This document shows positions 1 to 8,325 of a stretch of 64,000 nt of DNA, piece by piece (the first letter of the stretch is position 1; each line of letters opens with the position of its first letter). A model generated the notes under the pieces. The model was not told the DNA's origin and did no database searches. It saw only the letters and a list, made by a program, of their open reading frames with translations. This stretch comes from CAWCQC01 sp963819905. GTDB taxonomy: Bacteria; Actinomycetota; Thermoleophilia; Gaiellales; Gaiellaceae. The position numbers and the translations under genes were made by a program. The DNA lies in NCBI GenBank assembly GCA_963819905.1, contig CAWFXP010000009.1:833048-897047 (forward strand). Reading direction: 5' to 3'.

Positions 1-156
1 GTGACCGACGAGCCGGACGCGCTCTACGCGCGCGCGACCGCCGCCGGCGCGGAGGTCGTTCGCGGCCTCCGCGACGAGGACTACGGCTCGCGCGGGTTCA
101 GCGTGCGCGACCCCGAGGGCAACCTCTGGTCGTTCGGCACCTACCGCGGCGAGTAG
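1..156 (+). CDS. VOC-family (glyoxalase/bleomycin-resistance fold) protein, C-terminal fragment
   Basis: The window opens inside this reading frame; the first 51 codons run to a TAG stop. The fragment contains the typical last beta strands of a vicinal-oxygen-chelate domain: a G-F-S-V-R-D-P-E-G-N-L-W-S-F-G run, in which the D-P-E-G-N turn and the following aromatic strand are family hallmarks. The frame opens with GTG, but a VOC domain is about 120 residues, so most of the gene lies to the left of the window. Substrate cannot be told from the tail. Confidence 0.75.
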   Translation: MTDEPDALYARATAAGAEVVRGLRDEDYGSRGFSVRDPEGNLWSFGTYRGE

Positions 157-190
157 CTCCGGCTCTCAGCCGCGGAGACGCGACCCGCCC

Positions 191-1603
191 TCAGAGACCG
201 CGCCCGAGCGCCGCCCGGGCCGCCCAGTAGCCGCACATGCCGTGGACGCCGCCTCCGGGCGGCGTCGACGCGCTGCAGAGGTAGAGGCCGGCCGCGGGCG
301 TCGTGTACGGGACGACCCGCGCGACCGGACGGGTGTACAGCTGGCGCAGATCCTGGATGCCGGCGTTGATGTCCCCTCCCACGTAGTTCGGGTTGTACGC
401 CTCCAGGTCGGCAGGGCTCATGGTGTGGCGCGCGAGTACGAGATCGCGGAAGCCGGGTGCGAACCGCTCGATCTGCGCCTCGATGCGCTCGGTCATGTCC
501 GCTGCCGATCCGTTCGGCACGTGGCAATACGCCCAGGCGGTGTGCTTGCCGGCCGGCGCGCGGGTCGGATCGAAGAGGCTCTGCTGGGCGAGGAGCACGT
601 ACGGGCGCTCCGGGACCTCGCCCCTGGACACGGCCGCCTCGGACGCCACCAGTTCCTCGAGCGTCCCGCCCAGGTGGACGGTCGCGGCCCGGGCGCACGC
701 GGCGGCACGCCACGGAATCGGCCCGTCGAGGGCGAGGTCGAGCTTGAAGACGCCCGGCCCGTAGCGGTAGCGGGCGAGGCGACGGCGGTACCCGGCCTGG
801 AGCCGGTCGCCCGCCAGGCGAAGCAGCTGGCGCGGCGTCACGTCCGCGAAGACGGCGCGCGTCGGAGGCAGCTCGGCGAGCGATTCCACCCGGCGGCCCG
901 TCTCGATCCGCCCGCCGAGCGACCGGAGATACGAAGCGAGAGCGTCCGCGATCGCCTGGGAGCCTCCGCGCGGGAACGGCCAGCCGACCCGATGTGCCAG
1001 GAGCGCGAGCACGAGCGCCACCGCCGCGCTCGGCGAGCGCGTCAGGGGAAGCATCGAGTGGGCCGCGAGGCCGCCGAGCAGCCCGCGGGCGTGCGGCCCG
1101 TCGAACGCAAGTCTGGCCAGGGTGGCCGACGGGAGGATCGCCCTGAGCCCGAAACGGGCGAGGACGAGCGGATGTCGCGGCAGGCGGAACGGCCCGAGGA
1201 TCTCGGCGAGGATCGTGTCCGCGTTCCGGGCCAGCGGGCTCATCAGACGGGCGTAGGCGCGCGCGTCGCTGCCGAGGGTCGCTCCGGTGAGCGGAATCGA
1301 ACGTTCGAGGATCGCCGCCGTCCCGTCGTCGAACGGGTGGGCGAGTGCCGCGGGCGGCTCGATCCACTCGACCCCGTGCGCCTCCAGCGGCAGCGAGCGC
1401 AGGAACGGAGAGCCGGGAACGAGCGGGTGGATCGCGGAGCAGACGTCGTGGCGATAGCCGGGAAGGGTCAGCTCGGCGGTTCGGGTGCCGCCGCCGACCG
1501 TGTCGGCCGCCTCGAGGACGAGGACAGAGCGGCCGGCTCTCGCGAGGACGATCGCCGCTGCGAGGCCGTTCGGCCCCGAGCCGACGACGATCGCGTCCAG
1601 CAC
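191..1603 (-). CDS. Phytoene-desaturase-like FAD-dependent oxidoreductase
   Basis: A 470-residue flavoprotein starting at GTG. The N-terminus is a dinucleotide-binding beta-alpha-beta fold (VVGSGPNGLAAAIVLARAG at about residues 6-24, followed by an acidic strand end, VLEAADTVGGG). The C-terminus has the FAD-binding closure typical of the amine-oxidase/phytoene-desaturase superfamily (a GLYLCSASTPPGGGVHGMCG stretch). Length fits the family. It is the last gene of a long minus-strand operon, four bases after the preceding unknown gene, so co-translation is likely. Family members oxidise carotenoid-like or other hydrophobic substrates; no carotenoid genes are nearby, so the substrate is unknown. 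Confidence 0.85.
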   Translation of the reverse strand: MLDAIVVGSGPNGLAAAIVLARAGRSVLVLEAADTVGGGTRTAELTLPGYRHDVCSAIHPLVPGSPFLRSLPLEAHGVEWIEPPAALAHPFDDGTAAILERSIPLTGATLGSDARAYARLMSPLARNADTILAEILGPFRLPRHPLVLARFGLRAILPSATLARLAFDGPHARGLLGGLAAHSMLPLTRSPSAAVALVLALLAHRVGWPFPRGGSQAIADALASYLRSLGGRIETGRRVESLAELPPTRAVFADVTPRQLLRLAGDRLQAGYRRRLARYRYGPGVFKLDLALDGPIPWRAAACARAATVHLGGTLEELVASEAAVSRGEVPERPYVLLAQQSLFDPTRAPAGKHTAWAYCHVPNGSAADMTERIEAQIERFAPGFRDLVLARHTMSPADLEAYNPNYVGGDINAGIQDLRQLYTRPVARVVPYTTPAAGLYLCSASTPPGGGVHGMCGYWAARAALGRGL

Positions 1604-1607
1604 CCGG

Positions 1608-2318
1608 TTACGGCCGCCGAACGCGCAGCGCGTGCATGCCGTTGCGGATCGCGGCCGAGTGCCGGAGGTTTCCGACCTTCGACCACTGCCGCCGGCGGTC
1701 GACGCAGCTCACGTGGGTCTGGATCTCCCCGCCGCCGCCCAGGGAGGACGCCAGGTTCTGCAGCGTCTGCTGCCAGAACCGGTTCTCCTGCCCGTGGCCG
1801 CCGAGTGCGAGACCGAGCTCGGACAGCGGGTCCTGGGAGCGCATGAGGACCTGCACCTGCGCCACGGTTCTGCCCGCGTCCTCGTGGGTGCTGAACGTGA
1901 TCCAGCCGGCGAACATGTGGCCCTGGGGCGTCATCAGCGTGAACGCCTCGTCGTCCGAGTAGAGAACCATGACGCCGGTGGACAGCCTGATCCCGCCGGC
2001 GACGCTCGCCCGGATGAGAGCGACCTCGCCCGGCTCGATTCCCGTCAGCGGCGAGTAGAACTGGTTCCCCGGCGGCCAGAACTCCGGGAAGTGCTCCTTC
2101 CACTCCCTGATCGCTTGGGCAGGCGTGACCTCCGCGTCCTCGAGGCGGACGCGATACGTCTTCTGCCACATCTGCCCGAAGCCCTGGATGGGACCGACGA
2201 GCCGTTTCCCCTCGACGAGGTTCGTCGCGCCCCTCGGCACGTCGTCGACGTGGAGCCGGGCAACCGGCTTCGCCCAGCTCTCGGCGTCTCTTGCTCGCGG
2301 GGATCCGTCCGTGGTCAT
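1608..2318 (-). CDS. Conserved-looking protein of unknown function
   Basis: I do not recognise this 236-residue protein. It is soluble-looking, with no signal peptide or membrane segment. It has an aromatic-rich middle (EFWPPGNQFYSPLTG, about residues 80-94) and a strand-rich centre resembling a lipid- or ligand-binding cup (VMVLYSDDEAFTLMTPQGHM). Codon use is as biased to G/C as its neighbours, supporting real coding. It lies between the second STAS gene (9 bases upstream) and the phytoene-desaturase-like gene (4 bases downstream), all on one strand. A role as ligand carrier or accessory to the flavoprotein is only a guess. Confidence 0.65.
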   Translation of the reverse strand: MTTDGSPRARDAESWAKPVARLHVDDVPRGATNLVEGKRLVGPIQGFGQMWQKTYRVRLEDAEVTPAQAIREWKEHFPEFWPPGNQFYSPLTGIEPGEVALIRASVAGGIRLSTGVMVLYSDDEAFTLMTPQGHMFAGWITFSTHEDAGRTVAQVQVLMRSQDPLSELGLALGGHGQENRFWQQTLQNLASSLGGGGEIQTHVSCVDRRRQWSKVGNLRHSAAIRNGMHALRVRRP

Positions 2319-2327
2319 CGTCCCTCC

Positions 2328-2678
2328 TCAGGCCGCTGCGAGCGCCTCGGCCTCGGTGGCGTAGATGCCGACCGCTTCGTCGAGGCGCGTCAGATCGAAG
2401 ATCTGGCGGTAGTGGTCGTTGAGGCCGTAGGCCAGCAGCCGCTGCTTCTGCCGGTTCGCCCGCACGAGCAGCGTGACCAGCAGCCCGATGCCGCCGCTGT
2501 TCATGTAGTCCAGCCCGCTGAAGTTGAGGATCACCGATCGGGTCTCATCGCCGCTGGCCTCGCCGTACGCGTCCATCAACGCGTCCTCGCACGCCGCGGT
2601 GATGTCGCCCGTGATGTCGATGATGCTCGCACCGGGGCCGATCACGCGAACACCCATCGTCACGGTCGCGTTCGTCAC
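2328..2678 (-). CDS. STAS-domain anti-sigma factor antagonist
   Basis: A 116-residue single STAS domain of the SpoIIAA/RsbV type. The phospho-acceptor region is intact: NFSGLDYMNSGGIGLL, where the Ser of N-S-G-G is the residue phosphorylated by anti-sigma kinases and dephosphorylated by PP2C/SpoIIE phosphatases in this family. Its start codon overlaps the stop of the upstream STAS gene (ATGA, 2675-2678), and both lie directly downstream of a SpoIIE-type phosphatase gene. That arrangement is the classic partner-switch module. The controlled sigma factor is not encoded in the window. Confidence 0.88.
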   Translation of the reverse strand: MTNATVTMGVRVIGPGASIIDITGDITAACEDALMDAYGEASGDETRSVILNFSGLDYMNSGGIGLLVTLLVRANRQKQRLLAYGLNDHYRQIFDLTRLDEAVGIYATEAEALAAA

Positions 2679-3052
2679 CTTGCCACCTCCTCGGTCGATC
2701 CCGCAGGGAGCCCGCCGATCGCGCTCTCCTCGTCCGGGAAGATCTGCATGAAGTCCGACAGGCGGGTGATCTCGAAGATCTCCCGGTAGTGCTCCGCCAG
2801 GCCGCAGGCCGTCATTGCGATGCGGTCCCGGCGGGCTTGCGCGAGGAGCCCCACGATGAGGGCGATCCCCGTCGAGTTGATGTAGTCGACGCCGGCGAAG
2901 TTCAGAAGGATCGTCTCCGTGCCGCCAGACGCTGCCTCCTCGTAGGCGGCCGTCAGGCTCTCCTCGGCGGCCGCGTCGATCTCGCCGTTCAGGTCGATCA
3001 GCGCGACGCCGGGCCGTCGCCGCACCTTAGTCTCGAGCCGGATGTCCGGCAT
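2675..3052 (-). CDS. STAS-domain anti-sigma factor antagonist (second copy)
   Basis: A 125-residue STAS protein paralogous to the next gene downstream. The switch motif NFAGVDYINSTGIALI carries the conserved phosphorylatable Ser (N-S-T-G-I). The first 26 bases overlap the 3' end of the phosphatase gene, a tighter coupling than elsewhere in the operon. A C-terminal tail of about 15 residues, absent from the paralogue, extends beyond the STAS core. Two tandem antagonists suggest two anti-sigma partners, or one acting on the phosphatase's own HATPase domain. Confidence 0.88.
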   Translation of the reverse strand: MPDIRLETKVRRRPGVALIDLNGEIDAAAEESLTAAYEEAASGGTETILLNFAGVDYINSTGIALIVGLLAQARRDRIAMTACGLAEHYREIFEITRLSDFMQIFPDEESAIGGLPAGSTEEVAR

Positions 3053-4661
3053 TGCCGTCTCCTTTCAGGTGGAGAACGAGCTCGATCGTGTGGTGGGTCT
3101 CGTCACCCGAGATCTCCATCCCGTCCACCATGTTCTGGATCAGGAAGAGACCCCAGCCGCGGGGCTTCTGCAGACCCTCGAGCTTCGCCTCGATGTCGGG
3201 CGTCTCCGCGTCCTGCATCGGCCGCGCGCCGCCCTGGTCGGTGATCTGAACGCGCAGCTCGTCCTCGGACGAGGCCACGCGCACGTGTACCGGCAGCTCC
3301 TGCCGGTTCTGGTTGCCGTGCTCGATCGCGTTCATGGCTGCCTCGGCGACCGCCGTCTTCAGCCGCTCGAGCCGCTCAGCCGGAAGCTGTAGCTCCTCGA
3401 CGGCAGCCGCGACCCGGGTCATGGCCTGGCGCTCGTTTCCCGGCTCACTCGGGATGTCGAACTCGGCGAGGATCCGGTTGCCCCCGGCCGGCGGTGCGCC
3501 GTGGAGTGCCTCGCCGGTGCGACGCAGCGCCACGACCGTGATGTCGTCCTCCTGCTCCCAGCCGGGCCCGGTGAATGCGTCGAGCTCGCCGAGCAGGCGG
3601 TCGATCAGCCTGGTGTCGGCGGGCTGCTCCGCGACGATCGCTGCGAGGCGCGGCCCACCGAACATCTCCCGGGTCGGGTTGTGCGCCTCGGTGATACCGT
3701 CGCTGTAGAGGAGGATGCTCTCCCCCGGGGCGAGCGTGGCCTCCTTCTCCTCGTAGTCCATGCCGGTCATGAGGCCGAGCGGCATTCCGGTCGCCCGGAG
3801 CTCGACGGAGCCGCCGTCCGTGCGAACCAGGGGCAGGTTGTGCCCCGCGTTCGCGAAGCGAAGGGTGCCGGTCTCGGGATCGAGAACCCCGTAGAGACAG
3901 GTCACGAACATCTTGGCGGGGATGTCCGGCACGAGCAGCTCGTTCACCTGCTCGAGCACCTCGCCCGGGTGGAAGGCCCGCTGGGCCGAGGCGCGGAGGA
4001 CGCTCCGGGTGGCCGCCATGACCATCGCCGCCGGAACACCCTTGTCGGTGACGTCGCCGACGACCAGGCCGACCTTCCCGTCCGGAAGCTCGATGAAGTC
4101 GTAGAAGTCGCCGCCGACGGCACGTGCCGGCCGGTAGTACGCGGCGACCTGCCAGCCGGGAAGGTCCGGGAGCTCGGTCGGCAGGAAGTTCTGCTGGATG
4201 AGGCGCGCGACCTCGAGCTCCTGCTCGATCCGCTCCCTTGCCCTCACCTCGGCCTCCTGCTCGCGCACGAGCTGGCCGACCCTGACCGCCGGAGCCGCCT
4301 GTGCGGCGAGGTTGTCGAGTAGTCGGCGGTCGTCGCTCGAATACGCCTGATCGGAGAGGCGCGCTCCCAGGTTCAGAAGCCCGATCAGCTCACCCTGGCT
4401 CACGAGGGGGACGACGAGCTTCACGCCGGCTTCGCGCAGCCCGGTGAGCGCGGGCGAGTCGAGCTCGAGCGTCTCGAGGTCGACGGCGCCCGGCGCGCTC
4501 TGGAAGTAGGCGATGATCGGGTCGTTGGGGGCGATGTCCACCGGGGGCGCGTCGAGCTCTCGCGCCGCGGCAGCCGGGGCTTCGGCGGGTGCCTCGGCCG
4601 CCGGCGCTCCCCGCTCGTTCCTCCCGATCACCCGCCTCAGGCTCTGCGCGATGGTGGTCAT
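3027..4661 (-). CDS. GAF-like / SpoIIE PP2C phosphatase / HATPase anti-sigma protein
   Basis: A 544-residue cytoplasmic regulator. Residues about 1-45 are an Ala/Glu-rich linker and 60-150 a GAF-like segment ([15 protein letters not shown]). A coiled-coil linker ([20 protein letters not shown]) leads into the PP2C/SpoIIE core at about 170-380, with metal-binding signatures GGDFYDF and [12 protein letters not shown] and a late acidic motif in QEDDITV. The C-terminus (about 400-535) is a GHKL kinase domain with an [12 protein letters not shown]-box. The family dephosphorylates STAS antagonists, and two follow immediately. Its ATG overlaps the stop of membrane copy A (ATGA, 4658-4661). No membrane segment lies within the protein, so input probably comes from the upstream membrane genes. 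Confidence 0.9.
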   Translation of the reverse strand: MTTIAQSLRRVIGRNERGAPAAEAPAEAPAAAARELDAPPVDIAPNDPIIAYFQSAPGAVDLETLELDSPALTGLREAGVKLVVPLVSQGELIGLLNLGARLSDQAYSSDDRRLLDNLAAQAAPAVRVGQLVREQEAEVRARERIEQELEVARLIQQNFLPTELPDLPGWQVAAYYRPARAVGGDFYDFIELPDGKVGLVVGDVTDKGVPAAMVMAATRSVLRASAQRAFHPGEVLEQVNELLVPDIPAKMFVTCLYGVLDPETGTLRFANAGHNLPLVRTDGGSVELRATGMPLGLMTGMDYEEKEATLAPGESILLYSDGITEAHNPTREMFGGPRLAAIVAEQPADTRLIDRLLGELDAFTGPGWEQEDDITVVALRRTGEALHGAPPAGGNRILAEFDIPSEPGNERQAMTRVAAAVEELQLPAERLERLKTAVAEAAMNAIEHGNQNRQELPVHVRVASSEDELRVQITDQGGARPMQDAETPDIEAKLEGLQKPRGWGLFLIQNMVDGMEISGDETHHTIELVLHLKGDGNAGHPARD

Positions 4662-5918
4662 CTCACGTCCTTTCTATCCCCTGAGCGTCCGGAGATCGTT
4701 ACGGCGGGGGTTACGGCGTCGACTCCCGGGCGAATCCACAACGACAGGTGCGCCGGTTGCATCGTGTCGTGGACGACGGTGCCGAGGTCGGCGCCGAGCT
4801 CGGCGAGGTCCACTTTCTCGCGCAGGCGCACGCTGAACGCCTCGAGGGTCTGCTGGGCGTCGTAGCGACGCCGGTAGAAGCGGCGGTCGACGAAGGCCTG
4901 GATCGACGCCGCGGGCGGGCCGGAAGAGCGCCGCGACGGCGAGGGTGGATCCGGCGATGGCGAGGTCGTTGCCACGCGTCAAGCCGCTGAAGACTTCCTG
5001 GAGGGCGATGACGATGCCGAAGTAGAGGGCGGCGAGGAGCGCGGTGACGGCGCCGTAGACGATCGTCCGGTTGACGATCCGGTCGATCTCGTACAGGCGA
5101 TAGCGAAAGACGGCGATCCCGACGGAAACCGGCAGGGCCACGAGGGCGACGGTCAGGGCGGCACCCGCGACGCCGGACCAGTCGAAGGCGCCGGCAATCG
5201 GCAGGACCACGATGAACAATCCAGCGCTTGCGGCGAGCCACTTGTACTGCTGCCGCTCGATCCCCTGCGAGCGGCGAAATCGCAGGATGAGAGCGAAGCC
5301 GGCGGCCGCGACGCTCACGAGACAGGGCACGATGAGCATGTAGACGAGCCACAGATAGGCGTCGCTGTCCGTCAGCACGAGGGGGTTCTCGTAGGCCTCG
5401 AACGGTGGGTCGAGCTCTCTTGGAACGGTCACGCTGACCAGCCAGATGATCGGCATGCAGATGAGCACGAAGGCGGTCACCGCCCGCCAGCGGGCCGAGG
5501 GCAGACGTCCCGAAGGGAAGACGGCGAGCAGGAGGTACACGCCTGCGATCAGCGCCGTCCACGCGCCCGAGGCAATCGCCGCTGCCGCCGCGCCTCCGGG
5601 CAGACCCGCCTCCGGCTCTGCGAACACCGCCAGCTCCGCGTACCCGGCGAGAACGAATCCAAGCAGGTTGGCGACCCCGGCGAGCGTGAGCGCCCAGCCG
5701 ACCAGGTTGCCCGGGCGTTTCACCGTGATGAAGCCGCCGACGAGCGCGAACGCAAGCGTCATGACGAGATCCGGGACGGCTGCGAGCAGCGTGTCCTTGC
5801 GCCCGTACGACGAGTCCGACGCGAGGAGCACGATCAACACGACGATGCAGAGGAAGAGCAGCGCGGACAGCGCGCACGACGCCCAGGCGAGGACGCGGTA
5901 CCAGCGTTGGTGCGTCAT
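4658..5918 (-). CDS. Tandem membrane sensor-like protein, copy A (one frame break)
   Basis: About 419 residues, starting at an ATG that overlaps copy B's stop (5915-5918). The N-terminal half has several hydrophobic helices. The core holds the family signature [14 protein letters not shown] plus [17 protein letters not shown] and [20 protein letters not shown]. The cytoplasmic tail is [16 protein letters not shown] followed by a helical ending in THDTMQP-like and SLWIR blocks. The frame breaks near 4915: from the FRPARG codons to the IQAF codons this copy has 28 bases where copy C has 27, a +1 insertion. The tail resembles the linker that in other proteins precedes GAF and kinase or phosphatase domains. 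No catalytic domain is present. Confidence 0.75.
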
Positions 5919-7135
5919 CGAGGCTCCCTGAGCCAGAGTGAGACGTGGGCCGGCTGCATCGTGTCGTTCACGGCAGCGCCGAGATCCGTTCCGAGCCGGT
6001 CGAGGTCGACCTCGTCGCGGAGACGGGCGCTGAAGGCGTCGAGCGTGCGGGCTGCGTCGTAACGGCGGCGGTAGAAGCGGCGGTCGACGAACTCCTGGAT
6101 GCGGGTGCGAGCAGGGCGGAAGAGCGCGGCGACCGCGAGTGTCGAGCCGGCGATGGCGAGGTCGTTGCCGCGCGTGAGTCCGCTGAACGCCTGCTGGAGG
6201 CCGATCACGATGCCGAAGTAGAGGCCGGCGAGGAGGGCGGTGACGATCGCGTAGACGACCGTCCGGTTGATGATCCGATCGAGGTCGTACATGCGGTAGC
6301 GGAGAACCGCGAAGCCCACGGCGACCGGGAACACGGCGAAGCCGAGCGGCGCGAGAACGTCCCAGACGCCGCCGAACGGCGTCCACCAGAGGAAGAGCGG
6401 ACCGCTGAGCAGGCCGGCAGCGAGAAGCGCACCGCCGGCGACGACCCACTTCAGTTGCTGCCGCTCGACACCTGAGGAACGGCGGAAGCGGATGACCAGC
6501 GAGACCGCCGAGAGCGTCACGCAGAGCATCGCGAGCACGATCGGGTAGTCGGCGGCAGTCTCGATTGCCGAGCCGACGCTGCCGGCGAGACCGAGCGGGT
6601 TTGAGAGTGGGTTGTCGACTCCGGGAACGACGTCGATCGGCCCGGGCTTCAGGAGCGAGAGTACTGCTGCGACCGCGATCACTCCCGCGGAGAGCCAGGC
6701 CACGGGGCGCCAGCGGTTGGAGAGCAAGTGCCCGTCCGGGAACAGCAGGAGTAGGAACGTCCCCACGAGCATGAAGCTGACGAACGAGCCGGGCAGGCCG
6801 AGCGCGATGACCGCGGTCGTCGCCGGCAGCGCGCCAGGGTGGGCGATGAGACCGTACATCGCGTACCCGCTCGAGAACGCCGTCAGCGCTCCGACCAGGC
6901 CGATGGCGAGCAGGAGCCAACCGATTGCGTTTCGTGGCCGCCGGGACGCGACCAGGGTGCCGACGGCGGAGAAGACGACGGCCGTGGCGGAGAAGAAGAA
7001 GACGTCGATCGTCGGCTCGGTGCCCGGAACGCGCGTCCGGTACGAGAGCGCGAAGAGTACGGCGGCCACGACCGTGAGCACGAACGAGAAGACCCATATC
7101 CCGATCGCAAGGCGGAAGGCGGCGGGGCTGCTCAT
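5915..7135 (-). CDS. Tandem membrane sensor-like protein, copy B
   Basis: An intact 406-residue member of the paralogous set. It starts at ATG 7135, overlapping copy C's stop (ATGA, 7132-7135). Predicted helices include VFSFVLTVVAAVLFALSY near the N-terminus and FFFSATAVVFSAVGTLVASR. The conserved LLLLFPDGHLLSNRWRPVAW loop follows, then RYRMYDLDRIINRTVVYAIV, ALLAGLYFGIVIGLQQAF and the [20 protein letters not shown] block. The tail ([20 protein letters not shown]) ends in [14 protein letters not shown]. It has no histidine kinase, GAF or cyclase domain. With its paralogues it probably acts as a membrane input module; the ligand is unknown. Confidence 0.8.
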   Translation of the reverse strand: MSSPAAFRLAIGIWVFSFVLTVVAAVLFALSYRTRVPGTEPTIDVFFFSATAVVFSAVGTLVASRRPRNAIGWLLLAIGLVGALTAFSSGYAMYGLIAHPGALPATTAVIALGLPGSFVSFMLVGTFLLLLFPDGHLLSNRWRPVAWLSAGVIAVAAVLSLLKPGPIDVVPGVDNPLSNPLGLAGSVGSAIETAADYPIVLAMLCVTLSAVSLVIRFRRSSGVERQQLKWVVAGGALLAAGLLSGPLFLWWTPFGGVWDVLAPLGFAVFPVAVGFAVLRYRMYDLDRIINRTVVYAIVTALLAGLYFGIVIGLQQAFSGLTRGNDLAIAGSTLAVAALFRPARTRIQEFVDRRFYRRRYDAARTLDAFSARLRDEVDLDRLGTDLGAAVNDTMQPAHVSLWLREPR

Positions 7136-8325
7136 GGTCGACTCTCGCGGGGACGCAGCCAGAGGGAGACGTGTCTCGGCTGCATGGTCTCGTGGACCGC
7201 CGCCCCGAGATCGGCTCCGAGCTCGTCCAGGTCGACCTCGTCGCGGAGACGGGCGCTGAACGCCTCGAGCGTGCGGGCTGCGTCGTAGCGGCTGCGGTAG
7301 AAGCGGCGGTCGACGAAGGCTTGGATCCAACCGCGGGCGGGCCTGAAGAGCGCCGCGACGGCAAGCGTCGAGCCGGCGATGGCGAGGTCGTTGCCGCGGG
7401 CGAGGCCACCGAAAACCGCCTGAAGGCCGATGACGATTCCGAAGTAGAGGCCGGCCAGGAGCGCGGTCAACGCGCCGTAGACGAGTGTCCGGCTCACGAC
7501 CCGATCGATGTCGTACAGGTGGTACTTGAGCATCGCGATGCCCGCGGCCACCGGGATCGCTGCGAGACCGACGAGGCCGAGTATGAACGCGGGGCTCCAG
7601 TCGGTCAGGAACGTGGCGAGGAAGCCGATGCACGCGACGAGCGCCGCGTAGACGACCCACTTGATCTGTGCGCGCTCCTCGCCTCGCGACCGGCGCAGCC
7701 GCACGAGCACCGCGGCTGCCGTGAAGGCCATGACGAACGAGCCGAGCAGGGTGTCGCCGACCCAGGAGACCGCTTCGCGGACCGTGCTCTCGACGCCGAT
7801 GGGGTTGTCGATTGTTTCCAGGCCCTCGATCGGGCCGGGCTGCAGGGCGTCGGCGGTGAAGGTGGCGAACGCCGCCACGAGGAACGCGATGGTTGCGAAG
7901 CGCCACCGACTGGAGAGGAAATGCCCATCCGGAAAGACCAGAAACGCGAGCACGGGAACCACAAAGATGGACAGCGGAAAGAGCGGAATCACGACCCACG
8001 CCGCCCACGCGTCCCCGGGCAGGGCCCCGGCGACTTCGGAGTACTCGGCGTAGGCCCCGGCCAGAATGGTGATGCTCATTCCGAGGGCCGCGACCAGGAA
8101 CAACCAGCCGATCGGATTGCCGGGCCGCCGTGAAGCCACGAGCCCTCCGACCACGCCCCACGGAATCAGGATGGCGCCCAGGATGACGGCAGTCCAGACC
8201 TGATGCCCGGTCTCGCCGTGGGGCTTCGGGTACGCGACCGCGGCGATCGTCAGGCCCGCGATCGCGAAGGCGGCGGCCACCGCGACAAGCGCCCACACGA
8301 GCCGTTCCCTGGCTCTCAGGCTCAC
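7132..8325 (-). CDS. Tandem membrane sensor-like protein, copy C
   Basis: An intact 397-residue paralogue. The start is taken as GTG at 8325 because it overlaps the cyclase stop (GTGA, 8322-8325), matching the other junctions of the operon. The helical N-terminal half includes LVWALVAVAAAFAIAGLTIA and the LVASRRPGNPIGWLFLVAAL loop-helix typical of the set. Next come FLVFPDGHFLSSRWRF, YHLYDIDRVVSRTLVYGALT, ALLAGLYFGIVIGLQAVFGG and the [20 protein letters not shown] block. The charged tail [20 protein letters not shown] leads to MQPRHVSLWLRPRE. Of the intact copies this is the cleanest reference for judging breaks in A, E and F. Confidence 0.8.
   Translation of the reverse strand: MSLRARERLVWALVAVAAAFAIAGLTIAAVAYPKPHGETGHQVWTAVILGAILIPWGVVGGLVASRRPGNPIGWLFLVAALGMSITILAGAYAEYSEVAGALPGDAWAAWVVIPLFPLSIFVVPVLAFLVFPDGHFLSSRWRFATIAFLVAAFATFTADALQPGPIEGLETIDNPIGVESTVREAVSWVGDTLLGSFVMAFTAAAVLVRLRRSRGEERAQIKWVVYAALVACIGFLATFLTDWSPAFILGLVGLAAIPVAAGIAMLKYHLYDIDRVVSRTLVYGALTALLAGLYFGIVIGLQAVFGGLARGNDLAIAGSTLAVAALFRPARGWIQAFVDRRFYRSRYDAARTLEAFSARLRDEVDLDELGADLGAAVHETMQPRHVSLWLRPRESRP

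Noticed and set aside
141..1846. Long open frames on the other strand over the phytoene-desaturase-like gene
   Set aside because: They are Arg/Pro-rich shadows produced by high third-position GC; the minus-strand product has clear FAD motifs.
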